From the NCBI GenBank assembly GCA_015067635.1, contig SVMA01000003.1:1-64000 (forward strand): 64,000 bases of DNA, given 5' to 3'. The stretch is from Oscillospiraceae bacterium. GTDB taxonomy: Bacteria > Bacillota > Clostridia > Oscillospirales > Oscillospiraceae. Made by a program: the position numbers and the translations under genes. Of this stretch, positions 1 to 8,463 are shown in pieces. The notes beneath the pieces are model-generated. The model saw nothing but the letters and a program-made list of their open reading frames with translations, was not told the origin of the DNA and did not search any database. Positions within the stretch are counted from its first letter, which is position 1. The number at the start of each line of letters is the position of its first letter.

Positions 1-60
1 TACCGCCTCGGAAATGTGGGAGGATTATTCCGCATCACCACTATAAGGAGGATAATTACA
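1..60 (+). promoter_or_regulatory. Upstream spacer and ribosome binding site of rplA
   Basis: This is the spacer before rplA, probably the rplK-rplA junction (rplK itself is outside the window). AAGGAGG at 45-51 sits nine bases before the TTG at 61 and fixes that start. GTGG at 16-19 can pair with CCAC at 38-41 around a small GGA/TCC stem, which could be an L1-binding leader as known for L11-L1 messages; that role is inference. Confidence 0.35.
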
Positions 61-753
61 TTGTTTAGAGGTAAAAAGTACAAGGAGAGCGCAAAACTGA
101 TTGATCGCTCTGTTCAGTATGATCCCAGCGAGGCCCTTGCATTGGTTGTTAAGGGCGCTTCCGCTAAGTTTGACGAGACTGTCGAACTGCACATTAAATT
201 GGGTGTTGACTCCCGTCACGCTGACCAGCAGGTCCGCGGCGCCGTGGTTCTGCCCAACGGCACCGGCAAGACTGCCCGCGTGTTGGTTTTCACCAAGGAT
301 GCCAAGGTTGATGAAGCATTGGCTGCCGGCGCTGACTATGTTGGCGGCATGGAGCTTGTTGATAAGATCACCAAGGAGAACTGGTTTGAGTTCGACGTGG
401 TCGTTGCTTCCCCCGACATGATGGGTGTCGTCGGTCGTTTGGGTAAGGTTTTGGGTCCCAAGGGTTTGATGCCCTCTCCCAAGGCCGGTACTGTTACTCC
501 CAACGTTGGTGCCGCTGTCACCGAGATCAAGGCCGGTAAGGTTGAGTACCGTTTGGACAAGACCAACATCATCCACTGCCCCATCGGTAAGGTTTCCTTT
601 GGTGCAGAGAAGCTGGCTGAGAACATGGATACACTGATGAGCGCAGTTATCAAGGCTAAGCCTGCAGCTGCAAAGGGTCAGTATATCAAGTCCTGCACCG
701 TGGTTTCCACCATGGGCCCCGGCGTCAAGGTATCTGCCGCCAAGTATCTGTAA
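61..753 (+). CDS. rplA: 50S ribosomal protein L1
   Basis: Large-subunit protein L1, which forms the mobile stalk that helps deacylated tRNA leave the E site and which often represses its own operon. The 230-residue product has the usual family length and the conserved core [18 protein letters not shown] followed by a KAGKVEYR segment. The start is the TTG at 61, placed nine bases after a perfect Shine-Dalgarno; an in-frame GTG at 16 lacks one and would add 15 unrelated residues. A strong terminator follows directly, so L10/L7-L12 are not in the same transcript here. Assignment is secure. Confidence 0.97.
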   Translation: MFRGKKYKESAKLIDRSVQYDPSEALALVVKGASAKFDETVELHIKLGVDSRHADQQVRGAVVLPNGTGKTARVLVFTKDAKVDEALAAGADYVGGMELVDKITKENWFEFDVVVASPDMMGVVGRLGKVLGPKGLMPSPKAGTVTPNVGAAVTEIKAGKVEYRLDKTNIIHCPIGKVSFGAEKLAENMDTLMSAVIKAKPAAAKGQYIKSCTVVSTMGPGVKVSAAKYL

Positions 754-769
754 TTCAATAGATGCAATT

Positions 770-806
770 ATCCCCCTGCGGAATCACCGCAGGGGGATTT
801 ATTCTT
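770..806 (+). terminator. Rho-independent terminator of rplA
   Basis: A 12-bp stem (ATCCCCCTGCGG pairing with CCGCAGGGGGAT) around a short loop is followed by TTTATTCTT. It ends the rplA transcript and, being nearly symmetric, may also stop the convergent minus-strand operon that finishes at 805. Confidence 0.9.
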
Positions 807-1113
807 ACTGCTCTATTGCTTCCTCGATTGCTAGTCGCGTTCGAATATCGGAATTATAGACAAGTTTTCCAAATCCGTATATGAGTAATGATATCAGCCA
901 AGACAGAAACGCGCCCAGACCCATAACCAGGAATCCGGCTATGATTCTCTCAACCCTGTCATTGGATGTCACAATATACAGGAAACCAATAATAAACGCA
1001 AAAGCAATTTTAATAATACAGCTTGTTTTGGCGTATTCCATAATTTTCATCCCTGCATTACTAAAAAGAGTCGAATCCTTAAATTCAACCTTAGACCCAT
1101 TCTTCAGCCGCAT
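805..1113 (-). CDS. Small two-helix membrane protein, unknown function
   Basis: I do not recognise this 102-residue protein. It has a basic, polar N-terminus, two hydrophobic segments at about residues 31-50 and 59-82, and an acidic C-terminus, which fits a small inner-membrane protein. The ATG at 1113 follows AAAGGAGG with six bases between, so it is very likely translated. It lies 13 bases after ispA and probably forms the last gene of that operon. Its sequence is visibly richer in A and T than its neighbours, which may mean a recent arrival. Confidence 0.75.
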   Translation of the reverse strand: MRLKNGSKVEFKDSTLFSNAGMKIMEYAKTSCIIKIAFAFIIGFLYIVTSNDRVERIIAGFLVMGLGAFLSWLISLLIYGFGKLVYNSDIRTRLAIEEAIEQ

Positions 1114-1126
1114 AGAAAACCTCCTT

Positions 1127-1999
1127 TTAAACCTTTCGCTGTGTCAAGGTGTTGGAAATAGCTACAATGTACTCGGTATCATCAAAGACCTGCAGAGCTT
1201 CTACAGCCTTCTGCGTATATTCCTGTACCAATTCTTCGCACCTTTCCAATCCGTAAAGGCGGACAAAGGTATTTTTTCCGTCATCTGTGCCAACACCCTT
1301 GCCCATTTCCTGCTGTGTGCCGATTACGTCCAGCATATCATCCCGAATTTGAAATGCCAGACCAAGGCAGGAAGCAAAACGGTCAGCCGCATCCAGCTGC
1401 TCCGGACTGCCGCCACCGGCAATGACACCCAGTGCACATGCGGCACGAATCAGTCCACCCGTCTTGCGGGACTGAATATCCAAAACCTCTTGTTCCGTTA
1501 GTTCCCGTTCCTCGCTTAAAATATCCAGCACCTGTCCGCCAACCATACCCCGGGAGCCTGCCTGTTCTGCCAGCACCGAAACGGCTCGGCAAATGGCCTC
1601 ACCGGGCAAATCTGCAGAGGTCACACAGGAAAACGCATCTGTCTGCAATGCATCACCGGCAAGGATTGCAAGCGCCTCTCCATAGACCTTGTGATTCGTT
1701 AATCTGCCACGGCGGTAATCATCGTTATCCATCGCCGGCAGATCGTCATGGATCAGGCTGTACGTGTGAATCATCTCTACCGCAGCACCAAAGTGTGCCG
1801 CCTTTTTCCACTCTCCACCGCACAAACGGCAAAATTCCAAAGTCAGGATCGGACGAAGTCGTTTCCCACCGGCAAGCAAGCTGTATTGCATCGCGTCATA
1901 AAGTATCTTCTGCGGCTCGTTCTCAAAATTGGACAGCCATTTTTCCAGAATCTGATCAATGTATTTGCGGTATTCCCCGGTTATCTCATCCATTCTCAT
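1127..1999 (-). CDS. ispA: Polyprenyl (farnesyl/geranylgeranyl) diphosphate synthase
   Basis: Condenses isopentenyl diphosphate with allylic diphosphates to give farnesyl or geranylgeranyl diphosphate for quinone and undecaprenyl synthesis. The 290-residue product carries the first aspartate-rich motif (HDDLPAMDNDD, near residue 81) and the second (RDDMLDVIG, near residue 219), which bind magnesium-diphosphate. The chosen ATG at 1999 follows GAGGAG by about seven bases and overlaps the end of xseB, as is usual when these genes are translationally coupled. Product chain length cannot be read from sequence alone. IspG, Dxr, IspE and UppS elsewhere in the window belong to the same MEP/isoprenoid route. 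Confidence 0.93.
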   Translation of the reverse strand: MRMDEITGEYRKYIDQILEKWLSNFENEPQKILYDAMQYSLLAGGKRLRPILTLEFCRLCGGEWKKAAHFGAAVEMIHTYSLIHDDLPAMDNDDYRRGRLTNHKVYGEALAILAGDALQTDAFSCVTSADLPGEAICRAVSVLAEQAGSRGMVGGQVLDILSEERELTEQEVLDIQSRKTGGLIRAACALGVIAGGGSPEQLDAADRFASCLGLAFQIRDDMLDVIGTQQEMGKGVGTDDGKNTFVRLYGLERCEELVQEYTQKAVEALQVFDDTEYIVAISNTLTQRKV

Positions 2000-2222
2000 C
2001 CTGAAACTCCTCAAATGTGGGATTCCCATCCGAACCCTTCACTACTTTTTCAATTTGCAGCTGAGCATCATCCAGAAGCTTACCGCAGGAGCGAACCAAC
2101 TCCGTCCCCTCCTGAAACAGCTTCAGTGACTCATCAAGTGCAACATCGCCACGCTCCATAGCGCGGACGATTTGCTCCAGCCGCTGCATGTTAGCCTCAA
2201 ATGTAGTATTCTTCTCGTTCAT
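1986..2222 (-). CDS. xseB: Exodeoxyribonuclease VII small subunit
   Basis: Small subunit of exonuclease VII, which degrades single-stranded DNA in both directions. The 78-residue helical protein has the family pattern (F-E-x-x-M-x-x-L-E-x-I-V, then ...ALDESLKLFQEGTEL...). Its ATG overlaps the TGA of xseA (ATGA), and its own end overlaps the start of ispA, so xseA, xseB and ispA are read as a coupled block. Confidence 0.95.
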   Translation of the reverse strand: MNEKNTTFEANMQRLEQIVRAMERGDVALDESLKLFQEGTELVRSCGKLLDDAQLQIEKVVKGSDGNPTFEEFQDENG

Positions 2223-3430
2223 TTCCCATTCTCCTTTACATCCGTAACCATGGCAGCCACTCTGCCATCGGCAAGGGTAATCGCGATCTCATCCGCTATT
2301 TCAACCTGCCCGACACTGCGGAGTACTGTACCATCCTTTTTCTGCGCCATTGCATATCCACGGGTCAGCACCTTCAGTGGGCTCATAGCATCCAGCTTTG
2401 CCGTCTGCTCCACAAATACTCTGCGTTTTCGTTCCACTCCTTGCACCTGGGCAGAAACCAACCGGTTCTTCAGAAGCAGAACACTTTGTCTGCGCTGCTC
2501 CAAATATCCGGTGGGACTGCAAAGGGCAGGACTGTCCATCAGCGCCTTGAGGTGCTGTCTGCCGGCTTTAATCTGCCGCAGCAAGGAAGTTGCCATCGCG
2601 GCAGAATAGCTGTCTAAAACCTGCTGCAGCGCCTCTTGATCCGGTACTGCCAGCTCTGCGGCATTGGAAGGTGTTGCGGCGCGCAAATCTGCCACAAAAT
2701 CCGAAATCGTTACATCCGGTTCATGACCCACCGCGGAAATGATGGGTATTTCCGAATCATAAATCGCACGGGCAACCCGTTCGTCGTTAAATGCCCACAA
2801 ATCCTCAATGGAACCGCCGCCGCGACCAACGATCAGAAGATCTGCAAGCCTGTAGCGGTTGGCGTACCGAATCGCACCAACAATTTCAGCAGGTGCCTCT
2901 GCGCCCTGCACACGCACCGGAAAAAGCCGCACATGGGTCAGCGGATACCGCTTGCGCAGAATGCGCAGCATATCATGTACCGCCGCCCCGGCTGAGCTGG
3001 TTACAATCCCAATCACTCCGGGATATCTCGGCAACTGCTTTTTATGAGATGCATCGAAAAGCCCCTGCGCATCCAACTGTGCCTTTAATTGCTCAAATGC
3101 GGCGTATAAATCACCGATACCGTCCATGGCCATGGCTGTGCAGTAAAGCTGATATGCACCGTCTCTTGGAAAGACGGATATCTTGCCCATGGCAATGATT
3201 TTCATCCCGTTATCCGGACGGTAACGCAAATGGGAGGCATTACCCTTAAACATGACACACCTTAAGGCAGCACCCTCATCCTTCAAGGTAAAATAATGAT
3301 GCCCTGAGGGATACACCTTATAGTTACTGATCTCGCCACGTACTGCGATACCGCTAAGCAACGGATCGGCATCCATTTTTGTGCGGATATATTCATTGAT
3401 CTGCGTGATGGATAGAATTTGCTGTTCCAT
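2219..3430 (-). CDS. xseA: Exodeoxyribonuclease VII large subunit
   Basis: Catalytic subunit of exonuclease VII, acting on single-stranded DNA in repair and recombination. The 403-residue protein has an N-terminal OB-fold (about residues 5-100, with YKVYPSGHHYFTLKDE) and the conserved nuclease core containing GRGGGSIEDLWAFNDE and ISAVGHEPDVTISDFVADLRA. The ATG at 3430 follows GGAGGG by six bases; upstream in-frame starts lack this. It begins within two bases of the end of the TsaD-like gene. Confidence 0.96.
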   Translation of the reverse strand: MEQQILSITQINEYIRTKMDADPLLSGIAVRGEISNYKVYPSGHHYFTLKDEGAALRCVMFKGNASHLRYRPDNGMKIIAMGKISVFPRDGAYQLYCTAMAMDGIGDLYAAFEQLKAQLDAQGLFDASHKKQLPRYPGVIGIVTSSAGAAVHDMLRILRKRYPLTHVRLFPVRVQGAEAPAEIVGAIRYANRYRLADLLIVGRGGGSIEDLWAFNDERVARAIYDSEIPIISAVGHEPDVTISDFVADLRAATPSNAAELAVPDQEALQQVLDSYSAAMATSLLRQIKAGRQHLKALMDSPALCSPTGYLEQRRQSVLLLKNRLVSAQVQGVERKRRVFVEQTAKLDAMSPLKVLTRGYAMAQKKDGTVLRSVGQVEIADEIAITLADGRVAAMVTDVKENGK

Positions 3431-3431
3431 A

Positions 3432-4355
3432 TTATCCCTCCACCATTCTGCTTGCCAAAATTGCAACGCCCATAGCATTATCCGTTGCATACTGTGGCTG
3501 TGAGAATATCGGATTCAGTGTCTCCATACGGCGCTGCAGCATTGCGTTGGATGCCACACCGCCTGAGAACACAACGGGCAATCCGGGGAATTTCGCAAGT
3601 GCATTCCCGGTGGCCTTGAAAACTGCCTCTGACACACACCGAAGTGCATAGGCCGCAGTTTCTTCCGGAATGGGGTGCTTCTCATGGAATTGCTGAACCT
3701 TATTCTGAACACCCGAAAGAGAAAACTCCAGTTCAGGACATTTTACCTGAAATACATCCGTCAGCTCAGCGCCTGAACTTAACATATCCAAGTGCTTTCC
3801 TGCTGGAAAAGGCAAATTAAGCATTACTCCGGTTCGGTCAATCAACTGACCGGCAGAAATATCCGTTGTACCGCCGATACGGGTGCATTGAACATTCTTC
3901 CCAACCGGCTCCACCAACAGCAGCTCCGTTGTGCCACCGGACAGATGCCAGGCTAAATGCGGTTCATCCATCAGATCCAGTCGTCCGGCACTCCAGAGCG
4001 CCGCTGCCACATGTCCCTGCTGATGGGATACCGTCACAAGCGGTACCTTCAGCGTGTCTGAAAGCAGCTTCCCATGACTGTAGCCAACCATGAAGCATGG
4101 CATATAGCTACCTTCCACAGCCCGGGGCTGTGTGGATACGCCTACCGCCCCAATCTCCTTCCCCTGAATATGGGAAAACAGCCTGCCGGAAAGCTCCGGC
4201 AGGCTCTTAATATGTGCAAATACGGCGTCAGACTGACGCAATCCCAGCTCACCGTGCTTAACCGGCAGCAAACGGGAACAATTCTCCCCCTGTACGCCGT
4301 CAAAATAAGCAATCGAAGTGGTGTAATTGCTGGTATCCATTCCAATCGTATACAT
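3432..4355 (-). CDS. TsaD/Kae1-like M22-family protein
   Basis: A 307-residue actin-fold ATPase-like protein related to TsaD, the enzyme that helps form N6-threonylcarbamoyladenosine in tRNA. It keeps the metal-binding HQQGH motif (near residue 109), the SGGTTEL loop and a C-terminal TDNA segment. It is shorter than genuine TsaD (about 340 residues) and its N-terminus differs (MDTSNYTTSIA in place of the usual ETSCDETA). Clostridia often encode such a second copy in this operon, so I read it as a TsaD paralogue rather than the essential enzyme. Its ATG shares one base with the nusB stop (TAATG). Confidence 0.75.
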   Translation of the reverse strand: MYTIGMDTSNYTTSIAYFDGVQGENCSRLLPVKHGELGLRQSDAVFAHIKSLPELSGRLFSHIQGKEIGAVGVSTQPRAVEGSYMPCFMVGYSHGKLLSDTLKVPLVTVSHQQGHVAAALWSAGRLDLMDEPHLAWHLSGGTTELLLVEPVGKNVQCTRIGGTTDISAGQLIDRTGVMLNLPFPAGKHLDMLSSGAELTDVFQVKCPELEFSLSGVQNKVQQFHEKHPIPEETAAYALRCVSEAVFKATGNALAKFPGLPVVFSGGVASNAMLQRRMETLNPIFSQPQYATDNAMGVAILASRMVEG

Positions 4356-4825
4356 TATGCTTCCTCAGTCACTTCTGTGTCACAGGGCAAGCTTCTTGCA
4401 AAGGCACCCAAAATGCCATTCACAAAAGCACCGGTATCATCACCGTCATACTTCTTTGCAAGTCGGACAGCTTCCGAAACAGCCACTCCAACAGGAACAT
4501 CGTCAACATTGAGTATCTCAAAAATAGCCAACTGCATTACAGAACGAGCAAGACGGGAAATACGGGATACGTCCCATCCGATTGAAAATTTCTGAATTTC
4601 CTGATTCAGTAACTCCTGCCGATTGGCAACACCGGACACAACACAGTCGATATAAGCCATCTGCGCACGGCTGGGACGCTCTGCATATACTTCATTTTCC
4701 TCAGACAACAGCTTATAGTATTCCTTCTCAAGCCGAGTTGCAACCACAATGTCAGGCTCATCACCGGTGAAGCCCTGGGAATAAATCAAATGTACCGCCA
4801 GTTCTCTGGCGTTTGCTCTTGTCAT
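4355..4825 (-). CDS. nusB: Transcription antitermination factor NusB
   Basis: NusB binds boxA RNA with S10 to build antitermination complexes on rRNA operons. The 156-residue all-helical protein has the family start (ARELAVHLIYSQGF) and the conserved C-terminal NVDDVPVGVAVSEAVRLAKKYDGDDTG region. It lies between the Asp23-family gene and the TsaD-like gene, the common Firmicute arrangement of yqhY-nusB. Confidence 0.95.
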   Translation of the reverse strand: MTRANARELAVHLIYSQGFTGDEPDIVVATRLEKEYYKLLSEENEVYAERPSRAQMAYIDCVVSGVANRQELLNQEIQKFSIGWDVSRISRLARSVMQLAIFEILNVDDVPVGVAVSEAVRLAKKYDGDDTGAFVNGILGAFARSLPCDTEVTEEA

Positions 4826-4834
4826 AATGCTTCC

Positions 4835-5200
4835 TCACGGACGGACAATGCCGCAGACGTTTACATTGACCACCAAAGCCTTGACTCCGGTCATGGATTC
4901 TACCGCATTGATAATCGCCTTCTGTGCTGCCTCAGCAATAGAAACAACGGTCTTTCCGTAGGTGATGACAATATCCACATCGATGGTGGTAACATTTTTC
5001 TCATTCACAGAAACGCGAACTGCCTTGCCCCAATTCTTGCCGCCACGGGCTGCGGCATCCTGCTTGGATTTGGTACCGACACCAAATACACCTTTCACGT
5101 CCTTCAATGCCTGTGCAACAATAGACGCAATCACATCCTTAGAAATCATAACGGAGCCGTTGTCCTGCGTCTGGTTAATATAGTTTTTATGGTCTGCCAT
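4835..5200 (-). CDS. Asp23/Gls24 family (YqhY/DUF322) envelope stress protein
   Basis: A 121-residue Asp23/Gls24-family protein. Members are small abundant cytoplasmic proteins linked to cell-envelope homeostasis and, for the yqhY type, to acetyl-CoA carboxylase control. The family pattern is seen in ISKDVIASIVAQALKDVKGVFGV, the central VSVNEKNVTTIDVDIVITYG and the terminal VKALVVNVNVCGIV. It is the first gene of the operon, behind a near-consensus promoter, and lies immediately before nusB as in many Firmicutes. Confidence 0.9.
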   Translation of the reverse strand: MADHKNYINQTQDNGSVMISKDVIASIVAQALKDVKGVFGVGTKSKQDAAARGGKNWGKAVRVSVNEKNVTTIDVDIVITYGKTVVSIAEAAQKAIINAVESMTGVKALVVNVNVCGIVRP

Positions 5201-5249
5201 GAACGTATCCTCCCGTTTTTTTGCCTATTATGGCATATTACTTTGTTTT

Positions 5250-5278
5250 AGTATACCAAAAAATGCTTCACTAGTCAA
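5250..5278 (-). promoter_or_regulatory. SigA-type promoter of the asp23-nusB-xse-ispA operon
   Basis: On the minus strand TTGACT (5273-5278), a 17-bp spacer and TATACT (5250-5255) lie about 50 bases before the ATG at 5200. It is close to consensus and sits just after the terminator of the spoIIIA operon. Confidence 0.88.
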
Positions 5279-5285
5279 CAAAATT

Positions 5286-5320
5286 TCAAAAAGAACCTGC
5301 TGCAATCTGCAACAGGTTCC
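5286..5320 (-). terminator. Terminator of the spoIIIA operon
   Basis: Minus strand AACCTGTTGCA pairs with TGCAGCAGGTT (one G-T pair) and is followed by CTTTTTGAAATTTT. It lies just downstream of spoIIIAH. Confidence 0.8.
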
Positions 5321-5331
5321 CAATTTCTTAT

Positions 5332-5874
5332 TTATTGCACCTCTACAACCCGGATTTCTTCCATCCCGAAGCCGGATTGACTGATCGTGATATCCGCAAT
5401 TATAGCTACATCGGTATTCTTCATGCCTCCCTCTGGAGATGCCACCGCAACAGAGATTCCATTATCCGACATATAAGCCACACAGTCAGAATAGCCCTTC
5501 GCGATAATCAGACTCTCAATTTGCGCCTCGCACAATGCGGTCTGAACGATTTTTTCCAACTGGGCACTGGATGCCTGCATATCTCCGTCACTTCCGTAGG
5601 CCATGGCTTCCTGCAGTAAGTTCACTGCGCTGTCCCTTGCCTCCTGTCTGGATAAGCGAACCGCGGCAAAATAATCTGTCGCCGTATCCACACTTTGGCT
5701 TGGTTGATTGGTATCCAAAATCAATCCGCTGTCCGACATCACCATTTCCGCATCCAGTAAATCTGTCAAATCTGCCACCTGCTGTGCATCCGCATACATC
5801 CAGTTCATGTAAATGCCGGCACACACCACAAGCAGAACCGACGCAGCCAATATGTTTTTCTTCCAGTTTTTCAT
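5332..5874 (-). CDS. spoIIIAH: Stage III sporulation protein AH
   Basis: Mother-cell half of the channel that joins mother cell and forespore; SpoIIIAH binds SpoIIQ across the intermembrane space. The 180-residue protein has one N-terminal membrane helix (about residues 7-25), a spacer and a C-terminal ring-forming domain with QEARDSAVNLLQE and ...KGYSDCVAYMSDNGISVAVA. The ATG at 5874 follows GGAGG by seven bases; longer upstream reading merely overlaps spoIIIAG. It is somewhat shorter than the B. subtilis protein. It is the last gene of the operon. Confidence 0.92.
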   Translation of the reverse strand: MKNWKKNILAASVLLVVCAGIYMNWMYADAQQVADLTDLLDAEMVMSDSGLILDTNQPSQSVDTATDYFAAVRLSRQEARDSAVNLLQEAMAYGSDGDMQASSAQLEKIVQTALCEAQIESLIIAKGYSDCVAYMSDNGISVAVASPEGGMKNTDVAIIADITISQSGFGMEEIRVVEVQ

Positions 5875-5888
5875 AAAAATGCCTCCAT

Positions 5889-6371
5889 TCATTTCATTTT
5901 CAGCACTGAAATTTGACTGGCATCCAAACCAGTTACTTTTGCAACAGCCTCCGTAACGGCCAAACAAACCGCTGCCCGTTCTGCTCCCTGGCACAGCACA
6001 ATTGCACCGCGGTAGGTGGGAGACAGCACCTGCGCAATCAACCCACTCTGCGTCCGATCTCCGTCCGTAATGATCACAGTATCCTCCCTGTCAACTGCCG
6101 GTTTATCCGTTTGGTATACGGTTTGGCTGCCCGCTTTTAATGTGAGCATAACACGAACGTTTCCTGCGCCTTCAATCTGACTAAGGATCTCTTCCAGTTC
6201 CTGCACAAGGGATGGCTCCGATGGGGCTGGGTCTGCAACGGGTAATGGTTCTTCCTTCGCTGATTTTCCTGGAATCAGCATAAATCCGATACCAATCAGC
6301 AGGATGATCAGAAAATACTTATACTTCTTGATCCAGCCGCTTACCTTTTCCTGCATTGCTAACCGATCCAT
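5889..6371 (-). CDS. spoIIIAG: Stage III sporulation protein AG
   Basis: Ring-forming component of the SpoIIIA-SpoIIQ complex. The 160-residue protein has one membrane helix (about residues 20-37), a Pro-rich linker, and a C-terminal domain with EEILSQIEGAGNVRVML and the family block YRGAIVLCQGAERAAVCLAV ahead of ITEAV-like and LDASQISVLKM segments. AGGAGG sits seven bases before the ATG at 6371, which lies inside the end of spoIIIAF. Confidence 0.93.
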   Translation of the reverse strand: MDRLAMQEKVSGWIKKYKYFLIILLIGIGFMLIPGKSAKEEPLPVADPAPSEPSLVQELEEILSQIEGAGNVRVMLTLKAGSQTVYQTDKPAVDREDTVIITDGDRTQSGLIAQVLSPTYRGAIVLCQGAERAAVCLAVTEAVAKVTGLDASQISVLKMK

Positions 6372-6835
6372 ATCTGTTCCTCCTGACTGATCCCCAGTTC
6401 GCTGTGAAGCATATGCTCCATTGTTTTCCGCGCATAGGGTGAGATGCTTCCGGATAAAACCACTCTCTCAGGAACTGCCGGTTCCTCTTCAGATAGTGTT
6501 ACTTCCACCCGGAGTGTACAATCCAGTGCCCTTGCTTCGTCCAAAATGTATGCCTCCAGTTGCTCTTTTATGCTTGCCCGATACGATTCCTGCGCCATTT
6601 TTTCGCCATCTGCCACCAGTTGTGCGCCTTCATCTCCAATACTGCCACTCCATCCAAACCAGCGGTCAAAAGAAATGGTCGTCCACGGTGAGATCACCGC
6701 CAGTACCAGCAAGAGACCAGACAGCAATTTGAGAGATACGCCCAAAACGCCTTTTTTGTCAGCCAATGCAATCACGATGCCACATAAAAGTGCCGCGGCT
6801 ACCACACCAATAATATATTCCTTGATATTCCCCAT
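6359..6835 (-). CDS. spoIIIAF: Stage III sporulation protein AF
   Basis: A 158-residue membrane protein of the SpoIIIA complex, with two N-terminal hydrophobic segments (about residues 5-25 and 33-55) and a soluble C-terminal domain thought to be ring-building-like. The start at 6835 overlaps the spoIIIAE stop as TAATG, so translation is probably coupled. The position between AE and AG confirms the assignment. Confidence 0.9.
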   Translation of the reverse strand: MGNIKEYIIGVVAAALLCGIVIALADKKGVLGVSLKLLSGLLLVLAVISPWTTISFDRWFGWSGSIGDEGAQLVADGEKMAQESYRASIKEQLEAYILDEARALDCTLRVEVTLSEEEPAVPERVVLSGSISPYARKTMEHMLHSELGISQEEQIWIG

Positions 6836-7875
6836 TATCCCATACCTTTCATAAAACAAATGGTACTGATCAGCAACAAAAAACAAACTGTCCCTACCAT
6901 GCCGAGAAGCAATCCCATGGCAGATGAAAAGTTTTCGATCAGCTCCGAAGCCTCCTTAACGCCAAATACTCCGCACAGCACCGCGGTCAGCTTCAGCATA
7001 AGGTATTGTACGCCCATTTGCAGAAATGGGGAAATCAAAATCGTTGCGATTGCAAACAGTCCGTAGATTCCAACTGCATTTTTCATTACTCCAGCACTGA
7101 CTACTACAGCTTCAGAAGCATCGGATAAGATGCCCCCTACCACAGGAACCACGCCGGAAATCGTCAATTTTGCCGCCTTCACTGCCGCCGCATCTGCAGT
7201 ACCGGTAATTACCCCTGTGATTCCCATATAGCCCGTAAACACATAAAGAAGTGTTTTTAAGCTCCACGTCATCAGCCACTTTACAAAATCCCGCATTTTT
7301 TTAAGGATTGTCTCCCCCGTTGCCGCATTTGCCAGAGATAATGCAAGAAAAATATATACCATGGGGACTAACAGATTGCCAATCAAGGACGTAAGTAACG
7401 TATTAAAAACCGTTGTCCCTGCATAAAGGGCCGTTGCACCGGTTCTGCCGCCCTGGGCGGCTAATGCGCCGGTAATGACCGGAAGCAAAAGCTTTCCGTA
7501 TTCGCTCAGTTCCTGCACTGTTTTGGCACACAGACGGATCATGGTATCCGCCTGTCCCAAAAGAAGTACGCCAATCGCAATCGTAGAAACCAACCGGATC
7601 ACATTTTTGCTGTTGCCCGGCATTCCGTTGAGCAATGACGCCAACAACACGACCGCAATCAAACCAAGACAGGAGCCAGCAGCTGTGACCAACTCAGGTC
7701 GGAATTTCCTTATTCCGTCCTGAAGAATTTGCCAAAGCCCCTGTCCAAAGCTCTCCTGCTGTGCAGGCATTAATTCCTCGCTCTCCGGTGGCGGAGCCGG
7801 AGCTGTAAATTCCATGGCCGAAACCGGCAGGATGAGCATCCCAAGGAATGCCATCAGGATCAGGATTTTTCTCAT
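6835..7875 (-). CDS. spoIIIAE: Stage III sporulation protein AE
   Basis: Large polytopic membrane protein of the mother cell-forespore channel. The 346-residue product starts with a signal-like helix ending near VSAMEF, then about seven to eight hydrophobic helices with the conserved region TADAAAVKAAKLTISGVVPVVGGILSDASE (positions about 7090-7200). The ATG at 7875 follows a run of G and overlaps the spoIIIAD stop (ATGA). Confidence 0.94.
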   Translation of the reverse strand: MRKILILMAFLGMLILPVSAMEFTAPAPPPESEELMPAQQESFGQGLWQILQDGIRKFRPELVTAAGSCLGLIAVVLLASLLNGMPGNSKNVIRLVSTIAIGVLLLGQADTMIRLCAKTVQELSEYGKLLLPVITGALAAQGGRTGATALYAGTTVFNTLLTSLIGNLLVPMVYIFLALSLANAATGETILKKMRDFVKWLMTWSLKTLLYVFTGYMGITGVITGTADAAAVKAAKLTISGVVPVVGGILSDASEAVVVSAGVMKNAVGIYGLFAIATILISPFLQMGVQYLMLKLTAVLCGVFGVKEASELIENFSSAMGLLLGMVGTVCFLLLISTICFMKGMG

Positions 7876-8267
7876 ATTCCCCCCAATATCTGCTGTAAAA
7901 GCTGTATCAGACTGTTCATCAATGGGATGGACAGCCACAGCACTGCAATCGCGCCCAACATCTGCATGGTTTTTCCCAACGCGGCATTCCCTGCATCTGT
8001 ACAGATCAGCGATCCGATTTCCGCAACCAGACCGATACCCACAGATTTCAGCATAATGCTCAGCCACTCCGGTTGCAGATTCCCAAGTGTTTCCAGCTGT
8101 TTTAGTAGATCCAGCACCGGCTCCAGAAACCGAAAGGCAAAGATAAATACCAGCCCACAGGCTCCAATGCTTAATACAAGACCGAATTCCTTACCCTGCC
8201 TGGAAAGAACGATCCACATAATCACCGCTACCATCACACCGGCAGCTGTCTGCAGCACCCAATCCAT
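7872..8267 (-). CDS. spoIIIAD: Stage III sporulation protein AD
   Basis: A 131-residue hydrophobic protein with about four membrane helices and a conserved SLICTDAGNAALGKTMQMLG segment. It lies between spoIIIAC and spoIIIAE with overlapping ends, as in all known spoIIIA operons. Confidence 0.93.
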   Translation of the reverse strand: MDWVLQTAAGVMVAVIMWIVLSRQGKEFGLVLSIGACGLVFIFAFRFLEPVLDLLKQLETLGNLQPEWLSIMLKSVGIGLVAEIGSLICTDAGNAALGKTMQMLGAIAVLWLSIPLMNSLIQLLQQILGGI

Positions 8268-8461
8268 CAGAACTGAAAAAGCGTTTTGACCAGGTCAAAC
8301 AGCTCCGATATTTTAGCGGCAATCATCATAAGTACGACCACAAGGCCGGCAATCGTTGTCATCGTTGCCTGTTCCTCCCGTCCGGAACGGGATAGCACCT
8401 GATTGAGAATGGAAACAATGATACCGATGGCGGCAATTTTAAATACTAAATCAATATCCAT
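8267..8461 (-). CDS. spoIIIAC: Stage III sporulation protein AC
   Basis: A 64-residue protein with two membrane helices; the family pattern VFKIAAIGIIVSILNQVLSRSGREEQA is intact. The ATG at 8461 gives the usual family length. No good Shine-Dalgarno is visible, and the ATG lies two bases after the spoIIIAB stop, so coupled translation is likely. Confidence 0.92.
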   Translation of the reverse strand: MDIDLVFKIAAIGIIVSILNQVLSRSGREEQATMTTIAGLVVVLMMIAAKISELFDLVKTLFQF

Positions 8462-8463
8462 AA

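Noticed and set aside
16..60. GTG at 16 as start of rplA
   Set aside because: It has no ribosome binding site and adds residues unlike any L1; TTG at 61 follows AAGGAGG at the right distance.
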